DNA from: Salinibacterium sp. dk2585
GTDB taxonomy: Bacteria; Actinomycetota; Actinomycetes; Actinomycetales; Microbacteriaceae
Length of the DNA stretch: 64,000 nt
Assembly: GCF_008001035.1 (NCBI RefSeq)
Contig: NZ_CP042856.1
Location: forward strand, 1,736,001-1,800,000
Reading direction: 5' to 3'
Shown: positions 39,326 through 48,161 of the stretch, one piece after another
How the letters are laid out: every line of letters begins with the position of its first letter
Position numbering within the stretch: the stretch's first letter is position 1
Made by a program: the position numbers and the translations under genes
The notes under the pieces: model-generated
The model's input: only the letters and a program-made list of their open reading frames with translations
What the model was told of the DNA's origin: nothing
The model's database searches: none

Positions 39326-40312
39326 CTATCCGAAGAGGTAGAAGAGTACCCAGGCTGCTGCAGCGCTCGGGAGAATGGAATCGAGGCGGTCGAGGAAGCC
39401 CCCATGACCGGGCAGCCATGTGCTGATGTCCTTGATGCCGAGATCCCGCTTGATGAGCGACTCAGCGAGATCGCCGATCGTCGCCGTGAAGATCATCGTC
39501 AGCCCGAAGATCACGCCGACCCACCACGGCTTCTCAAGCAGGAACACGGTGAGCAGGATGCCCACCACCTGGGTCGCGACGACTCCACCCGCGAGCCCTT
39601 CCCACGTCTTGCCTGGGCTGATGCGCGGAGCCATCTTGTGGCGTCCGAAGTTGAGGCCCGTCACATAGGCACCGATGTCGGCGGCGACCACCGTGATGAT
39701 GAACGCCAGCACCCAGCGCTCACCGCCGTCCTGTGCCGTCAGCAGCACGGCGAAACCCGCCATGAACGGGATGTACACCTGCACGAGCGTTCCGCCGGCG
39801 ATGTCGAGCCAGAACTCCCTGGCAGAGACGCGGTGGCTGGGGCGCACGAGTTCCACCGTCCGCCAGAGCGCAACGAAGGCGATGCCGGCGAGAGCGGCGA
39901 ACCACTTGCCGTCCGCCCCCAGGTAGAACGCTGCGGGGACTGTCGCGACGGCGGCGAGCACGGTCGGCAGCCGGGGAACATTGCGCCCACCGAAGCGCAG
40001 TGCGCTTGCGAGCTCGAATGCCGTGAACCCCACGAGCGCCCCGGCGAAGAGCAGGAACAGTTCTTTGAACACCATCAGGCTCAGAAGGAGCATGGCTCCA
40101 AGCGCCAGGCCGATGGCGGTAGCCGCGAAGAGGTTGCGGCCCGCCTTCGCCTCTATGCGCTCATTGGTCGCCTCGAGCTTGGCCCGCTGCGCCTCGAACT
40201 GTGCCTTGATGTCCTCAGCGCGCGCGTGGGCGAGCGCCTCGAGCTCGTCGCGCTTCGAATGGGCTCGGCCGGATCGCGGCGCGGGCGTGTGGCCGTCCGA
40301 CTCCTCCGACAT
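39326..40312 (-). CDS. cdsA: Phosphatidate cytidylyltransferase
   Basis: CdsA (328 residues) makes CDP-diacylglycerol for phospholipid synthesis. About 70 N-terminal residues are charged (SKRDELEALAHARAEDIKAQ), followed by eight membrane helices. The family signature is complete: GDLAESLIKRDLGIKDIST, WLPGHGGFLDRLDS, near the C-terminus. Its ATG is immediately followed by the frr stop with no gap, so it is translated right after frr in the rpsB-tsf-pyrH-frr-cdsA order usual in bacteria. Confidence 0.97.
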   Translation of the reverse strand: MSEESDGHTPAPRSGRAHSKRDELEALAHARAEDIKAQFEAQRAKLEATNERIEAKAGRNLFAATAIGLALGAMLLLSLMVFKELFLLFAGALVGFTAFELASALRFGGRNVPRLPTVLAAVATVPAAFYLGADGKWFAALAGIAFVALWRTVELVRPSHRVSAREFWLDIAGGTLVQVYIPFMAGFAVLLTAQDGGERWVLAFIITVVAADIGAYVTGLNFGRHKMAPRISPGKTWEGLAGGVVATQVVGILLTVFLLEKPWWVGVIFGLTMIFTATIGDLAESLIKRDLGIKDISTWLPGHGGFLDRLDSILPSAAAAWVLFYLFG

Positions 40313-40867
40313 TCAGACCTCGAGCAGCTCGGCTTCCTTCTTCTTGAGCGCTTCGTCGACCGCGTCGATGTAGGTCTTCGTGATCGCCTCGAGCTCCTTC
40401 TCGCCGCGAGCGATCTCGTCCTCGCCGACCTCGGACTTGAGGGCGTCGAGGTCGTCCTTCGCCTTGCGACGGATGTTTCGGATCGACACCTTGGCGTCCT
40501 CGCCCTTGCCCTTCACGAGCTTGACGTACTCCTTGCGGCGGTCCGCCGTGAGCTCGGGGAGTACGGCACGGATGATCGTGCCGTCATTGCCCACGTTGGC
40601 ACCGAGGTGCTCCGCCTTCGCGATGGCCTTCTCGATGTCCTTCAGCGCGGACTTGTCGAACGGCGTGATGATGAGCATGCGCGCCTCGGGATTGTTCATC
40701 GTGGCGAGCTGACCGAGAGGGGTCGGCGTGCCGTAATAGTCCACCAGCAGCTTCTGGAAGAGGGCGGGGTTGGCGCGGCCGGTGCGGACGTTTGCGAAGT
40801 CATCCTTCGCCGCCTCGACCGACTTGCCCATCTTGTCTTTGGCCTCTGCCAAAACGTCGCTGATCAC
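40313..40867 (-). CDS. frr: Ribosome recycling factor
   Basis: RRF (184 residues) splits post-termination ribosomes together with EF-G. Typical sequence: [41 protein letters not shown], and [18 protein letters not shown]-like third segment ([16 protein letters not shown]). Full normal length; ATG 40867. Sits between pyrH (45 bases upstream) and cdsA. Confidence 0.98.
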   Translation of the reverse strand: MISDVLAEAKDKMGKSVEAAKDDFANVRTGRANPALFQKLLVDYYGTPTPLGQLATMNNPEARMLIITPFDKSALKDIEKAIAKAEHLGANVGNDGTIIRAVLPELTADRRKEYVKLVKGKGEDAKVSIRNIRRKAKDDLDALKSEVGEDEIARGEKELEAITKTYIDAVDEALKKKEAELLEV

Positions 40868-40912
40868 TGGTGCTCCTTCTGGGTCTGTAGCGAGTGTACC
40901 GGCGAGCCGGTG

Positions 40913-41629
40913 CTAATTGCTGACGAGCGTGCCGATGGCCTCGCCGCGGATCGCCTTCGCGACGTTGCCCTCGGGCTCCATTCCGAAGACCACCATGGGC
41001 ATTTCGTTGTCCATGCAGAGGCTGAACGCGGTCGAATCGACCACCTTGAGGCCCTGCACGAGCGCCTCCTGGTACGTGACCTTCTCGAGCTTGGCAGCCG
41101 AGTCGTTCTTGCGTGGGTCGTCATCGTAGACCCCGTCAACGCCGTTCTTCGCGACGAGCACGACATCAGCACCGATCTCGAGGGCGCGCTGAGCCGAGAC
41201 CGTGTCGGTCGAGAAGTACGGCAGGCCTGCACCGGCGCCGAAGATCACGATGCGACCCTTCTCGAGGTGTCGCTCCGCGCGCAGCGGGATGTAGGACTCC
41301 GCAACCTGCGTCATGGTGATGGCGGACTGCACGCGAGGCTCCGCACCCGCCTGCTCGAGGAAATCCTGGAGCGCGAGGGCGTTCATGACGGTGCCCAGCA
41401 TCCCCATGTAGTCCGCACGGCCGCGGTCCATGCCGCGCTGGCTCAGTTCGGCGCCGCGGAAGAAGTTACCGCCGCCGACGACGATCGCGATCTCGACCTC
41501 TTTCGAGGCGTCGGCAATCTCGCGCGCCAGTCGGCTGACGACGTCAGGGTTCACTCCGAGTTGGCCCCCACCGAATGCCTCACCCGAAAGCTTCAGGAGC
41601 ACCCTCCGCTTGCCCGTCTCAGATGTCAT
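40913..41629 (-). CDS. pyrH: Uridylate kinase
   Basis: UMP kinase (238 residues) of the amino-acid-kinase fold, phosphorylating UMP to UDP. Motifs: [29 protein letters not shown], the [20 protein letters not shown] site, and [23 protein letters not shown] 41629 has GGGAG five bases upstream; a TTG at 41641 would add four residues. Standard position between tsf and frr. Confidence 0.97.
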   Translation of the reverse strand: MTSETGKRRVLLKLSGEAFGGGQLGVNPDVVSRLAREIADASKEVEIAIVVGGGNFFRGAELSQRGMDRGRADYMGMLGTVMNALALQDFLEQAGAEPRVQSAITMTQVAESYIPLRAERHLEKGRIVIFGAGAGLPYFSTDTVSAQRALEIGADVVLVAKNGVDGVYDDDPRKNDSAAKLEKVTYQEALVQGLKVVDSTAFSLCMDNEMPMVVFGMEPEGNVAKAIRGEAIGTLVSN

Positions 41630-41680
41630 GCTCGCTCCCAAGGTCGTCGTGTCTACAGAGTATTGCTATGGCCCGCGAAA

Positions 41681-41715
41681 AGGGGGCCCGAGACGCTCAG
41701 CGTCTCGGACCCCCT
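41681..41715 (-). terminator. Rho-independent terminator after tsf
   Basis: A 17-bp stem with a single mismatch (agggggcccgagacgct / agcgtctcggaccccct) lies 14 bases after the tsf stop. Read on the minus strand it is followed by TTTT at 41681-41678. It should end most rpsB-tsf transcripts and leave pyrH-frr-cdsA to readthrough or to its own promoter in the 50 bases before pyrH. Confidence 0.85.
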
Positions 41716-41728
41716 CATAACGCGTATG

Positions 41729-42556
41729 TTAGGCGCCGACCTTGATGCGGACGAAGCCCGTCACCGTGATACCGGCATCCTGGGCGACCTTCGCGATCGT
41801 CACCTTGTTGTCGCGAGCGTAGTCCTGCTCAAGCAGGGCGACCTGCTTGAAGTAGGCACCCAGGCGACCCTCGATGATCTTCGGCAGGGCAGCCTCGGGC
41901 TTGCCCTCGCCGCGGCTGATCTCCTCGACGATGCGACGCTCGTTCTCGATGTCGGCCTCGGAGACGTCCTCGCGCGAGAGCACGGACGGGTTGGCGAAGG
42001 AGATGTGCTGCGCGATGCCGCGAGCTGCCTCAGCATCGTCACCCGTGTAGCCCACGACGACAGCGATCTGCGGGGGCAGGTCCTTGCTCGTCTTGTGCAT
42101 GTAGATCTCGAACTTCTCGGCCTCGACGACCGCAACGCGACGAAGCTCGAACTTCTCGCCGATGACGGCAGCCTCTTCATCGATCGCGGCGGCGACGGTC
42201 TTGCCGTCGAGGTCGGCCGCGAGGGCCTCCTCGACGGTGTTGGCGCCGGCGGCGACGGCCGCGTCGAGCACGCGCTCGCTCAGTGCGCCGAACTTCTCGC
42301 CCTTCGCGACGAAGTCGGTCTCACAGGCGAGCTCGATGACGGTCGCGCGACCGTCGACGGCCTTCGCGACGACGACGCCCTCACTCGTGGAGCGGTCAGC
42401 ACGCTTCGCGTTGCCCTTGGCGCCCTTGAGGCGAAGCAGCTCGGTGGCCTTCTCGAGGTCACCGCCCGCCTCGACGAGCGCGTTCTTCGTGTCGACCATG
42501 CCGGTGCCGAGGCGCTCGCGCAGGGTCTTGATGTCTTCCAGGCTGAAATCTGCCAT
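41729..42556 (-). CDS. tsf: Translation elongation factor Ts
   Basis: EF-Ts (275 residues) exchanges GDP for GTP on EF-Tu. The N-terminal UBA-like domain (LEDIKTLRERLGTGMVDTKNALVEAGGDLEKATELLR) and the TDFVAK motif (ELACETDFVAKGEKF) are diagnostic. Ends in FVRIKVGA. 47 bases separate it from rpsB. Confidence 0.98.
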   Translation of the reverse strand: MADFSLEDIKTLRERLGTGMVDTKNALVEAGGDLEKATELLRLKGAKGNAKRADRSTSEGVVVAKAVDGRATVIELACETDFVAKGEKFGALSERVLDAAVAAGANTVEEALAADLDGKTVAAAIDEEAAVIGEKFELRRVAVVEAEKFEIYMHKTSKDLPPQIAVVVGYTGDDAEAARGIAQHISFANPSVLSREDVSEADIENERRIVEEISRGEGKPEAALPKIIEGRLGAYFKQVALLEQDYARDNKVTIAKVAQDAGITVTGFVRIKVGA

Positions 42557-42603
42557 GGGAACTCCTAAGTGTGATGGAAGTGGACTTGGGGAGTCGACGA
42601 CTA

Positions 42604-43536
42604 CTACGCGTCGGTGGCCGGGGCCTTCTCGGCCTCGGTCGCCTCAGCCTCGATCTTCGCCTCGGCGTCAGCCTTCGACTCCGTCGCGTGCTCGGGCGTC
42701 GCATCCGTCGTCGGCGCCTTCTCGGCTACCTGTGCGTCTGCGTCGTTCTCAGCGGTCGTCGCGCCGACGCCCTCGGACTGGCCGAGGAGCTCGGCCTCCC
42801 ACTCCGCGAGCGGCTCGACGGCCGAGACGTTGCCTTCTTCAGGCTTCTGGTGACGCTGGATGAGGCCCTCAGCCGCAGCATCCGCGATGATGCGGGTGAG
42901 GAGGCCGACCGAGCGGATCGCGTCGTCGTTGCCCGGAATGGGGTACTGCACCTCGTCGGGGTCGCAGTTGGAGTCGAGGATCGCGATGACCGGGATGCCA
43001 AGCTTCTTGGCCTCGTCGATCGCGAGGTGCTCCTTCTTGGTGTCGACAACCCAGATCGCCGACGGCGTCTTCGTCAGGTTGCGGATACCGCCAAGCGACT
43101 TGTGCAGCTTGTCGAGCTCACGCTTCTTGATGAGGAGCTCCTTCTTGGTGAAGCCCTTCGTGGTGTCGTCGAAGTCGAGCTCCTCGAGCTCCTTCATGCG
43201 AGCAAGACGCTTGCTCACCGTCTGGAAGTTCGTGAGGAGTCCTCCGAGCCAACGCTGGTTGACGTAAGGCTGGCCGACGCGCTGCGCCTGCTCGGCGATC
43301 GCGTTCTGGGCCTGCTTCTTGGTGCCGACGAAGAGGATGGTGCCGCCGTGGGCGACCGTCTCCTTGACGTAGTCGTAGGTCTTGTCGATGTACGCGAGCG
43401 ACTGCTGGAGGTCGATGATGTGGCTACCCGAACGCTCCGTGAGGATGAAGCGCTTCATCTTGGGGTTCCAGCGACGGGTCTGGTGTCCGAAGTGAACGCC
43501 GCTGTCGAGCAGCTGGCGGATGGTAACGACGGCCAT
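42604..43536 (-). CDS. rpsB: 30S ribosomal protein S2
   Basis: Ribosomal protein S2 (310 residues). ATG 43536 ([25 protein letters not shown]) follows AAAAGGAG. Core motifs [27 protein letters not shown] and [12 protein letters not shown] are present. The last 70 residues are an acidic Ala/Glu/Thr/Asp tail with no counterpart in the short E. coli protein but common in actinobacteria. Confidence 0.98.
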   Translation of the reverse strand: MAVVTIRQLLDSGVHFGHQTRRWNPKMKRFILTERSGSHIIDLQQSLAYIDKTYDYVKETVAHGGTILFVGTKKQAQNAIAEQAQRVGQPYVNQRWLGGLLTNFQTVSKRLARMKELEELDFDDTTKGFTKKELLIKKRELDKLHKSLGGIRNLTKTPSAIWVVDTKKEHLAIDEAKKLGIPVIAILDSNCDPDEVQYPIPGNDDAIRSVGLLTRIIADAAAEGLIQRHQKPEEGNVSAVEPLAEWEAELLGQSEGVGATTAENDADAQVAEKAPTTDATPEHATESKADAEAKIEAEATEAEKAPATDA

Positions 43537-43733
43537 GGCCGTTCTCCTTTTCTTGCAGGACGCCACCGCAGCAGCATCCGTGCATATTCTCAGTTGAATC
43601 GCGCCGGTCGGCGCAGAACCTGGTGCCCGACGCGCATCCGCCCCTGCTCGCCTTGCGGCGGAGTGGGGACTGAATGGATGCGGAGGCCTGATGGGCACGC
43701 GTAGTCACCCCGTCTACACGGGATGCAGGGGCA

Positions 43734-43739
43734 ACTATA
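43734..43739 (-). promoter_or_regulatory. Possible -10 box of rpsB-tsf
   Basis: On the minus strand TATAGT (within gggtgatatagttgc) is the best -10 match in the 229 bases before rpsB; the leader would be about 190 bases, long enough for autoregulation by S2, which is known in other bacteria. No good -35 was found 17 bases upstream, so this is tentative. Confidence 0.3.
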
Positions 43740-43765
43740 TCACCCGTGGCCGGGCGAAGAGGTTG

Positions 43766-45448
43766 CTAGAAGACGTCCGGCTCGTGGTGTCCTCGCGTTG
43801 GCCTGCGCCGCTTGAAACCGAGGCCTCGGGGCGCCTGCTCGGTCGGTGCGTCGACTTCGAGCCCATAGTAGACACCAACGCGATCGATCAAGACGTCGCG
43901 CTCGGCCTTTTCGTAGGCCCGACGCTCCCGCCCAAAGGCGACGACCGTCGACCAACACATCAGCAGCATGACGACGCTGAACGGAAGTGCCGTTGTGATG
44001 GCCGCGGTCTTGAGCGCTTCCAGGCCGCCTGAGAAGAGCAGAGCGATCGCAACGAGTGCCGTGACGATCGCGAAGAAGACCCGGATCGTGTTGCGGGGCT
44101 CGACCTGTCCGCCCGTCGCCAGCATGGCCATGACGAGGGAGCCCGAATCCGAGGAGGTCACGAAGAACAGGGCGATGAGAATGATGGCGCCCGCGATGAG
44201 CACTCCTCCTGCGGGGAGATCCTCGAGCAGGAGGAAGAGGGACCCCTCCAGGTCGACCGCCCCATCGGGCCCGATGAGACCGCCGTTCCCCTCCGTCTCG
44301 CGGATGATGGCCGCGCCGCCCAAGACGCTGAACCAGAGGAAGGTGATCGCTGTCGGCACGAGCAGCACGCCAGCGACGAACTGCCGCACGGTGCGGCCGC
44401 GCGAGATGCGCGCGATGAAGATTCCCACAAAGGGCGCCCACGACATCCACCAGCCCCAGTAGAACGTCGTCCACGCGGCCTGCCACTCCTCACCAGCGCG
44501 CCCAGCGAAGGCGCTGACAGTGAAGGCGAGCCCGAGGAAGTTCTGGAGGTAGGCACCGATGGACTGCACGAACTCGCGCAGCAGGAACTGGGTCGGACCG
44601 AGGAACAGCACGGCGAGCAGCAAGACGCCCGCGATCACAAGGTTCGTGTTCGACAGCCACTTCATTCCGCGATTTACGCCGGTGATGAGCGAGAACACAG
44701 CCGCCCCCGTGATGACCACGATAATGATGATCTGGCTCGTGCGCGTGCTCTCGGCGATGCCGCTGGTCTCGAGTCCGGCGCCGATTTGCAGCACGCCCAA
44801 GCCGAGCGAGGTCGCGACGCCGAAGAGCGTGCCGACCAGCGCGATGATGTCGATGAGGTTCCCCCAGCCGCCACGCACCCTGCGACCGAGGAGCGGCTCG
44901 AGTGCCCAGCGGATGGAGACGGGACGGTTGCGGCGGTGGATCGCGTAGCCGAGCGCGAGGCCCACGACCACGTAAATCGCCCACGCGTGGAAGCCCCAGT
45001 GGAGGAACGTCTGCGAGAGCGCGCTCTGGGCGAGCACGCTGTCGGACCCGGAGACCCCGGGCCGCGGGTTCGCAAAGTGGCTGAGCGGCTCGGATACGCC
45101 GTAGAAGACGAGACCGATGCCCATACCCGCAGCGAACAGCAGGGAGAGCCACGACATGAGCGAGAACTCCGGCTCGTCATCGTCCTTGCCGAGCTTGATC
45201 GAGCCAAAACGACTGAAGCCCATCCACAGGGCGAAGAAGACGAAGAGCGCCGCAATCAGCACGTAGTACCAGCTGAAGTTGCGCACGATCGTCGATTGCA
45301 GTCCGTCGAAGAGTTGCTCCGCCGATTGGGGTGCGACGAGGGCGTAGACGACGAAGACGAGCACGATTGCAGCGGATGGCCAGAACACCCACTTCGCTAC
45401 GACAGTGGTTGGAGCGACGGGATGATCGGGCGGAGAAACTTGGGACAT
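43766..45448 (-). CDS. BCCT-family betaine/choline/carnitine transporter
   Basis: A 560-residue, twelve-helix symporter for trimethylammonium compounds. Family hallmarks: GMGIGLVFYGVSEPLSHFANP, WGFHAWAIYVVVGLALGY, GVATSLGLGVLQIGAGLE, the tryptophan-rich TFYWGWWMSWAPFVGIFIARISRGRTVRQF and FVTSSDSGS. These form the aromatic cage and the coupling-ion sites. ATG 45448 (MSQVSPPDHPV) chosen; upstream open frame has no similarity. Likely imports glycine betaine or a relative under osmotic stress; the ion (Na+ or H+) is not decided by sequence. The C-terminal tail ends RRPTRGHHEPDVF. Confidence 0.9.
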   Translation of the reverse strand: MSQVSPPDHPVAPTTVVAKWVFWPSAAIVLVFVVYALVAPQSAEQLFDGLQSTIVRNFSWYYVLIAALFVFFALWMGFSRFGSIKLGKDDDEPEFSLMSWLSLLFAAGMGIGLVFYGVSEPLSHFANPRPGVSGSDSVLAQSALSQTFLHWGFHAWAIYVVVGLALGYAIHRRNRPVSIRWALEPLLGRRVRGGWGNLIDIIALVGTLFGVATSLGLGVLQIGAGLETSGIAESTRTSQIIIIVVITGAAVFSLITGVNRGMKWLSNTNLVIAGVLLLAVLFLGPTQFLLREFVQSIGAYLQNFLGLAFTVSAFAGRAGEEWQAAWTTFYWGWWMSWAPFVGIFIARISRGRTVRQFVAGVLLVPTAITFLWFSVLGGAAIIRETEGNGGLIGPDGAVDLEGSLFLLLEDLPAGGVLIAGAIILIALFFVTSSDSGSLVMAMLATGGQVEPRNTIRVFFAIVTALVAIALLFSGGLEALKTAAITTALPFSVVMLLMCWSTVVAFGRERRAYEKAERDVLIDRVGVYYGLEVDAPTEQAPRGLGFKRRRPTRGHHEPDVF

Positions 45449-45580
45449 AGCTTCATGCTGCCCCGGCATACCGCTTTTCGACAGATGCGAACCTCCTCCA
45501 CAGGACACGGAGGCTCGCAAAAGCCCACGCTTCACGGCAGCGCGACCACGCGCGAGCATCACGAGCGGCACGCTGTTGTC

Positions 45581-46744
45581 ATGTCGCCTCCGCCGCCAGC
45601 CAGAGCGATCCGGCTCATTGCTCTGGCGCTGTGCATGCCCGTCTTCCTCGTGGGCGCGAGCAACTCCCCCATTGCCGCCGCGTCGCACGAGAAGCGTGCG
45701 AGCACGGCGGCGGAGGCGGCACCCGGCAGGTGGCTGTGGCCGGTGGAGGGCCCGCGACGAATCGTGGGTTCGTACCTGGCTCCGCCGACTCCGTACGCTG
45801 CCGGCCACCGCGGGATCGACGTCGCCGCTCCCTCGGATGGGACTGTCGTGGCGCCCGCAGATGGCACCGTGCACTATGTCGGTGTCGTCGTCGACCGCGC
45901 CGTCGTATCCATTCGACATGCGGACGGCGTCATCTCGAGCATGGAACCCGTCACTTCCGGGCTCGCCGCGGGCCAGGCCGTCACGCGGGGTCAGACGATC
46001 GGCAACGTAGCGGCGATGGATGCACGTTCTGCGTGGAGCGGCACGCACTGCCGATCGCCGTGCATCCATATTGGCGTGAGAGTGCACGGAGACTACGTGT
46101 CACCGCTCAACTACCTCGGCGGAATCCCCCGCTCCGTGCTGTTACCTACTCGCACCCTCGGGCGAGGCGGCTCAGCCGGCGGTCGTGCTGAGGATGTCGA
46201 TGGCGAACACGATCGTGTCGGTGCCGCCGATCGCTCCCTGACCCGCCGAACCGTAGCCGTACGCCGGGGGGATGACGACGATCAGCTGGGAGCCGACGGT
46301 CTGGCCCTCGAGCGCAGCCTTGAACCCGGGAATCACGCCGGAGGTCGGGAACGCCGACGGCTCGCCGCGCGACCACGAGGAGTCGAACTCTTCGCCCGTG
46401 TCCCAGTTCACGCCCCTGTAGTGGACCTCGACCGTGTCGCCCTCACCAACGACATCCCCGTCGCCTTCCGTGATGACCGCAAGGGTGGGCTTCTCAAGAG
46501 GAGCCGTCTCGGGGAAGGTGATCGTCGGCGAACCGTCCTCCGCATACTCGACCGTGGGCATGCCCTCGGCGCCGGGCTCCACGACAACCATGTCAGCCGC
46601 TGCGTCGACGGGCTTGCTGACGCTGAGGATGTCGAACACGAAGATGAGCGTGTCGTCGCCCGATACACCGATCGACTCGTTTCCGGCCTCGCCGAAGGCA
46701 TCCTCCGGCGCTATCGTCGCAACCACGCGCTCGCCCTCGACTGA
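45581..46744 (+). CDS. M23-family peptidoglycan hydrolase-like protein, no early stop
   Basis: Exported protein with an N-terminal signal (IRLIALALCMPVFLVGAS) and an M23 peptidase (LysM-less) domain: WPVEGPRRIVGSYLAPP, YAAGHRGIDVAAPSDGTVV, ISSMEPVTSGLAAGQAV, and CIHIGVRVHGDYVSPLNYLGGIP. The metal ligands H and D in GHRGID are kept; the usual last motif HxH reads C-I-H, so the first histidine is replaced by cysteine, as in some actinobacterial members. The domain ends near 46145, but the frame has no stop there and runs on to 46744, overlapping the convergent FKBP gene by 573 bases. The extension (about 190 residues) looks like a shadow of the FKBP frame. Either a lost stop codon, a frameshift (another frame stops at 46191) or a true long overlap. 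Confidence 0.65.
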   Translation: MSPPPPARAIRLIALALCMPVFLVGASNSPIAAASHEKRASTAAEAAPGRWLWPVEGPRRIVGSYLAPPTPYAAGHRGIDVAAPSDGTVVAPADGTVHYVGVVVDRAVVSIRHADGVISSMEPVTSGLAAGQAVTRGQTIGNVAAMDARSAWSGTHCRSPCIHIGVRVHGDYVSPLNYLGGIPRSVLLPTRTLGRGGSAGGRAEDVDGEHDRVGAADRSLTRRTVAVRRGDDDDQLGADGLALERSLEPGNHAGGRERRRLAARPRGVELFARVPVHAPVVDLDRVALTNDIPVAFRDDRKGGLLKRSRLGEGDRRRTVLRILDRGHALGAGLHDNHVSRCVDGLADAEDVEHEDERVVARYTDRLVSGLAEGILRRYRRNHALALD

Positions 46745-47173
46745 GCAGTTCAGTGCCTTCACGATTCCGGGAAGGTACATCGCCTCATCGAGCACGAACG
46801 GCACGCGGTCGCTGTCGTCGAGGTGCCCCGTCGACTCCATCTCCTCGCCGGTGCCGCCATTGAACAGGGTGTACGAGACCGTGACGGTGTCACCCTCCGT
46901 CGCAGGTGCGGAGCCGTCACCCTCGATGATGACGGAGCGCTGTGTCTCGGCAGACTCAAGCGGGCTGTCGAATGACACCTCGGGGGCTGCCCCGAGTTCA
47001 CCCGTGACATCGACCGCACCAGAAGCGTTGCCCTCGACCGCGCAGTCCTTGGCCGCAGCCGTCGATGCTGCTTCGTCGTCACCGGGCGCACACGCCGTGA
47101 GCGCAGTGGCGCCGAGGCCGAGGGCGATGAAGACGGTCAGGATTCGGCGGGACGCCGTGAAGGATGCAGGCAC
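46172..47173 (-). CDS. FKBP-type peptidyl-prolyl isomerase lipoprotein
   Basis: A 333-residue lipoprotein (signal with lipobox GATALTAC) carrying two FKBP modules. The C-terminal one is complete (GDTVEVHYRGVNWDTGEEFDSSW, VIPGFKAALEGQTVGSQL, VVIPPAYGYGSAGQG, DTIVFAIDILS) and should be active in protein folding outside the membrane. The N-terminal one is divergent (GDTVTVSYTLFNGGTGEEMESTG, VATIAPEDAFGEAGNESIG), so it may bind substrate rather than catalyse. The start is ATG 47173. It is convergent with the M23 gene. Confidence 0.93.
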   Translation of the reverse strand: MPASFTASRRILTVFIALGLGATALTACAPGDDEAASTAAAKDCAVEGNASGAVDVTGELGAAPEVSFDSPLESAETQRSVIIEGDGSAPATEGDTVTVSYTLFNGGTGEEMESTGHLDDSDRVPFVLDEAMYLPGIVKALNCSVEGERVVATIAPEDAFGEAGNESIGVSGDDTLIFVFDILSVSKPVDAAADMVVVEPGAEGMPTVEYAEDGSPTITFPETAPLEKPTLAVITEGDGDVVGEGDTVEVHYRGVNWDTGEEFDSSWSRGEPSAFPTSGVIPGFKAALEGQTVGSQLIVVIPPAYGYGSAGQGAIGGTDTIVFAIDILSTTAG

Positions 47174-47248
47174 GTGAGACTTTCCGTGTGGGGGATGTTG
47201 CGACTAGTCCTAGCTTCTCATCCCGGCGCCTATGCGCGCGCTGGGAAG

Positions 47249-48160
47249 TCAGGCTCTTGGATGGGCGGAGCGGTAGGAGTCCTTGAGCCTGTCCATCGAG
47301 ACGTGCGTGTAGACCTGGGTCGTGCCGAGGCTCGCGTGCCCCAACATCTCCTGCACCGCCCGCAGGTCGGCTCCCCCGTCGAGCAGGTGGGTGGCCGCCG
47401 TGTGACGGAGCGAGTGCGGCCCCGACGGCCCGCCGCCCGGAACCGCCTCGAGCAGCGATGCGACGAGCGAGTACACCGACCTGGCGCCAAGGCGCGCACC
47501 GCGGTCTCCGATGAAGACGGCTCGCCCCGCGCGCTGTGCGTCCTTCGATATGAGTCGTGGTCGGGCGTCAGTGAGGTAGTCGACCAGCGCCTCCTTGGCC
47601 GGAACCCCGAACGGCACGACGCGCTCTTTCGCTCCCTTGCCGGTCACGCGCACTGTCAGGCGAGCGAGGTCGACGTCGTCGATATCGAGGGTCACGAGTT
47701 CACTGACGCGCAGCGCCGAGGCGTACAGCATCTCGACCACGGCGAGATCGCGCATGGCCCGTGCGTCAGCGGTGGACGCACGCTTCCACAGGGAGCCGAG
47801 CATCGTGTCCATTTGCTCGCGTGTCAGCACACGTGGCAGGTGCCGATCGGGCCGAGGGGCGCGAAGCCGCGCAGCGGGATCCGCTTCGCCGCTACGGTGT
47901 GCGTGCCACGCGGTAACGCCACGGGCGGAGGCCGAGCGACGCGCCAGGGTCGCTTTCGAGAGACCCCGCTGGGACTCCTGCCAGAGCCAGTCTCGGAGGA
48001 GTTCGAGGGTGAGCTCGTGCATCCGTTCGACTCCCTGTTCTTCCGCGAAGGAGGCGAGCGACGCCAGGTCCGCACGGTAGGCCCGCACCGTGTGAGCGCT
48101 GAAGCCGCGCTCGTGTTCGAGGTGACGGGAGTAGGCGTCTACGGCCTCGTCGAGACGCAT
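47249..48160 (-). CDS. xerC: Tyrosine recombinase XerC
   Basis: XerC/D-type recombinase (303 residues) that resolves chromosome dimers at dif. The catalytic residues are all visible: arginine in ASALRVSELVTLDIDD, lysine in RVTGKGAKERVVPFG, H-x2-R in HSLRHTAATHLLDGG, the second histidine in LGHASLGTTQVYTHV and the tyrosine in QVYTHV. The N-terminal SAM-like domain (YSRHLEHERGFSAHTVRAYRADLASL) is normal. Position near dprA, comM and rpsB is conserved in related actinobacteria and supports housekeeping XerC rather than a phage integrase. Confidence 0.93.
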   Translation of the reverse strand: MRLDEAVDAYSRHLEHERGFSAHTVRAYRADLASLASFAEEQGVERMHELTLELLRDWLWQESQRGLSKATLARRSASARGVTAWHAHRSGEADPAARLRAPRPDRHLPRVLTREQMDTMLGSLWKRASTADARAMRDLAVVEMLYASALRVSELVTLDIDDVDLARLTVRVTGKGAKERVVPFGVPAKEALVDYLTDARPRLISKDAQRAGRAVFIGDRGARLGARSVYSLVASLLEAVPGGGPSGPHSLRHTAATHLLDGGADLRAVQEMLGHASLGTTQVYTHVSMDRLKDSYRSAHPRA

Positions 48161-48161
48161 G

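Noticed and set aside
39269-42568. 1099-codon plus-strand open frame
   Set aside because: It is antisense to cdsA, frr, pyrH and tsf, all certain genes; the product is Arg/Asp-rich without domains.
47249-48160. xerC as integrase of a second mobile element
   Set aside because: Position near dprA/comM and rpsB and the complete XerC pattern match the housekeeping gene; no junction or foreign composition nearby.
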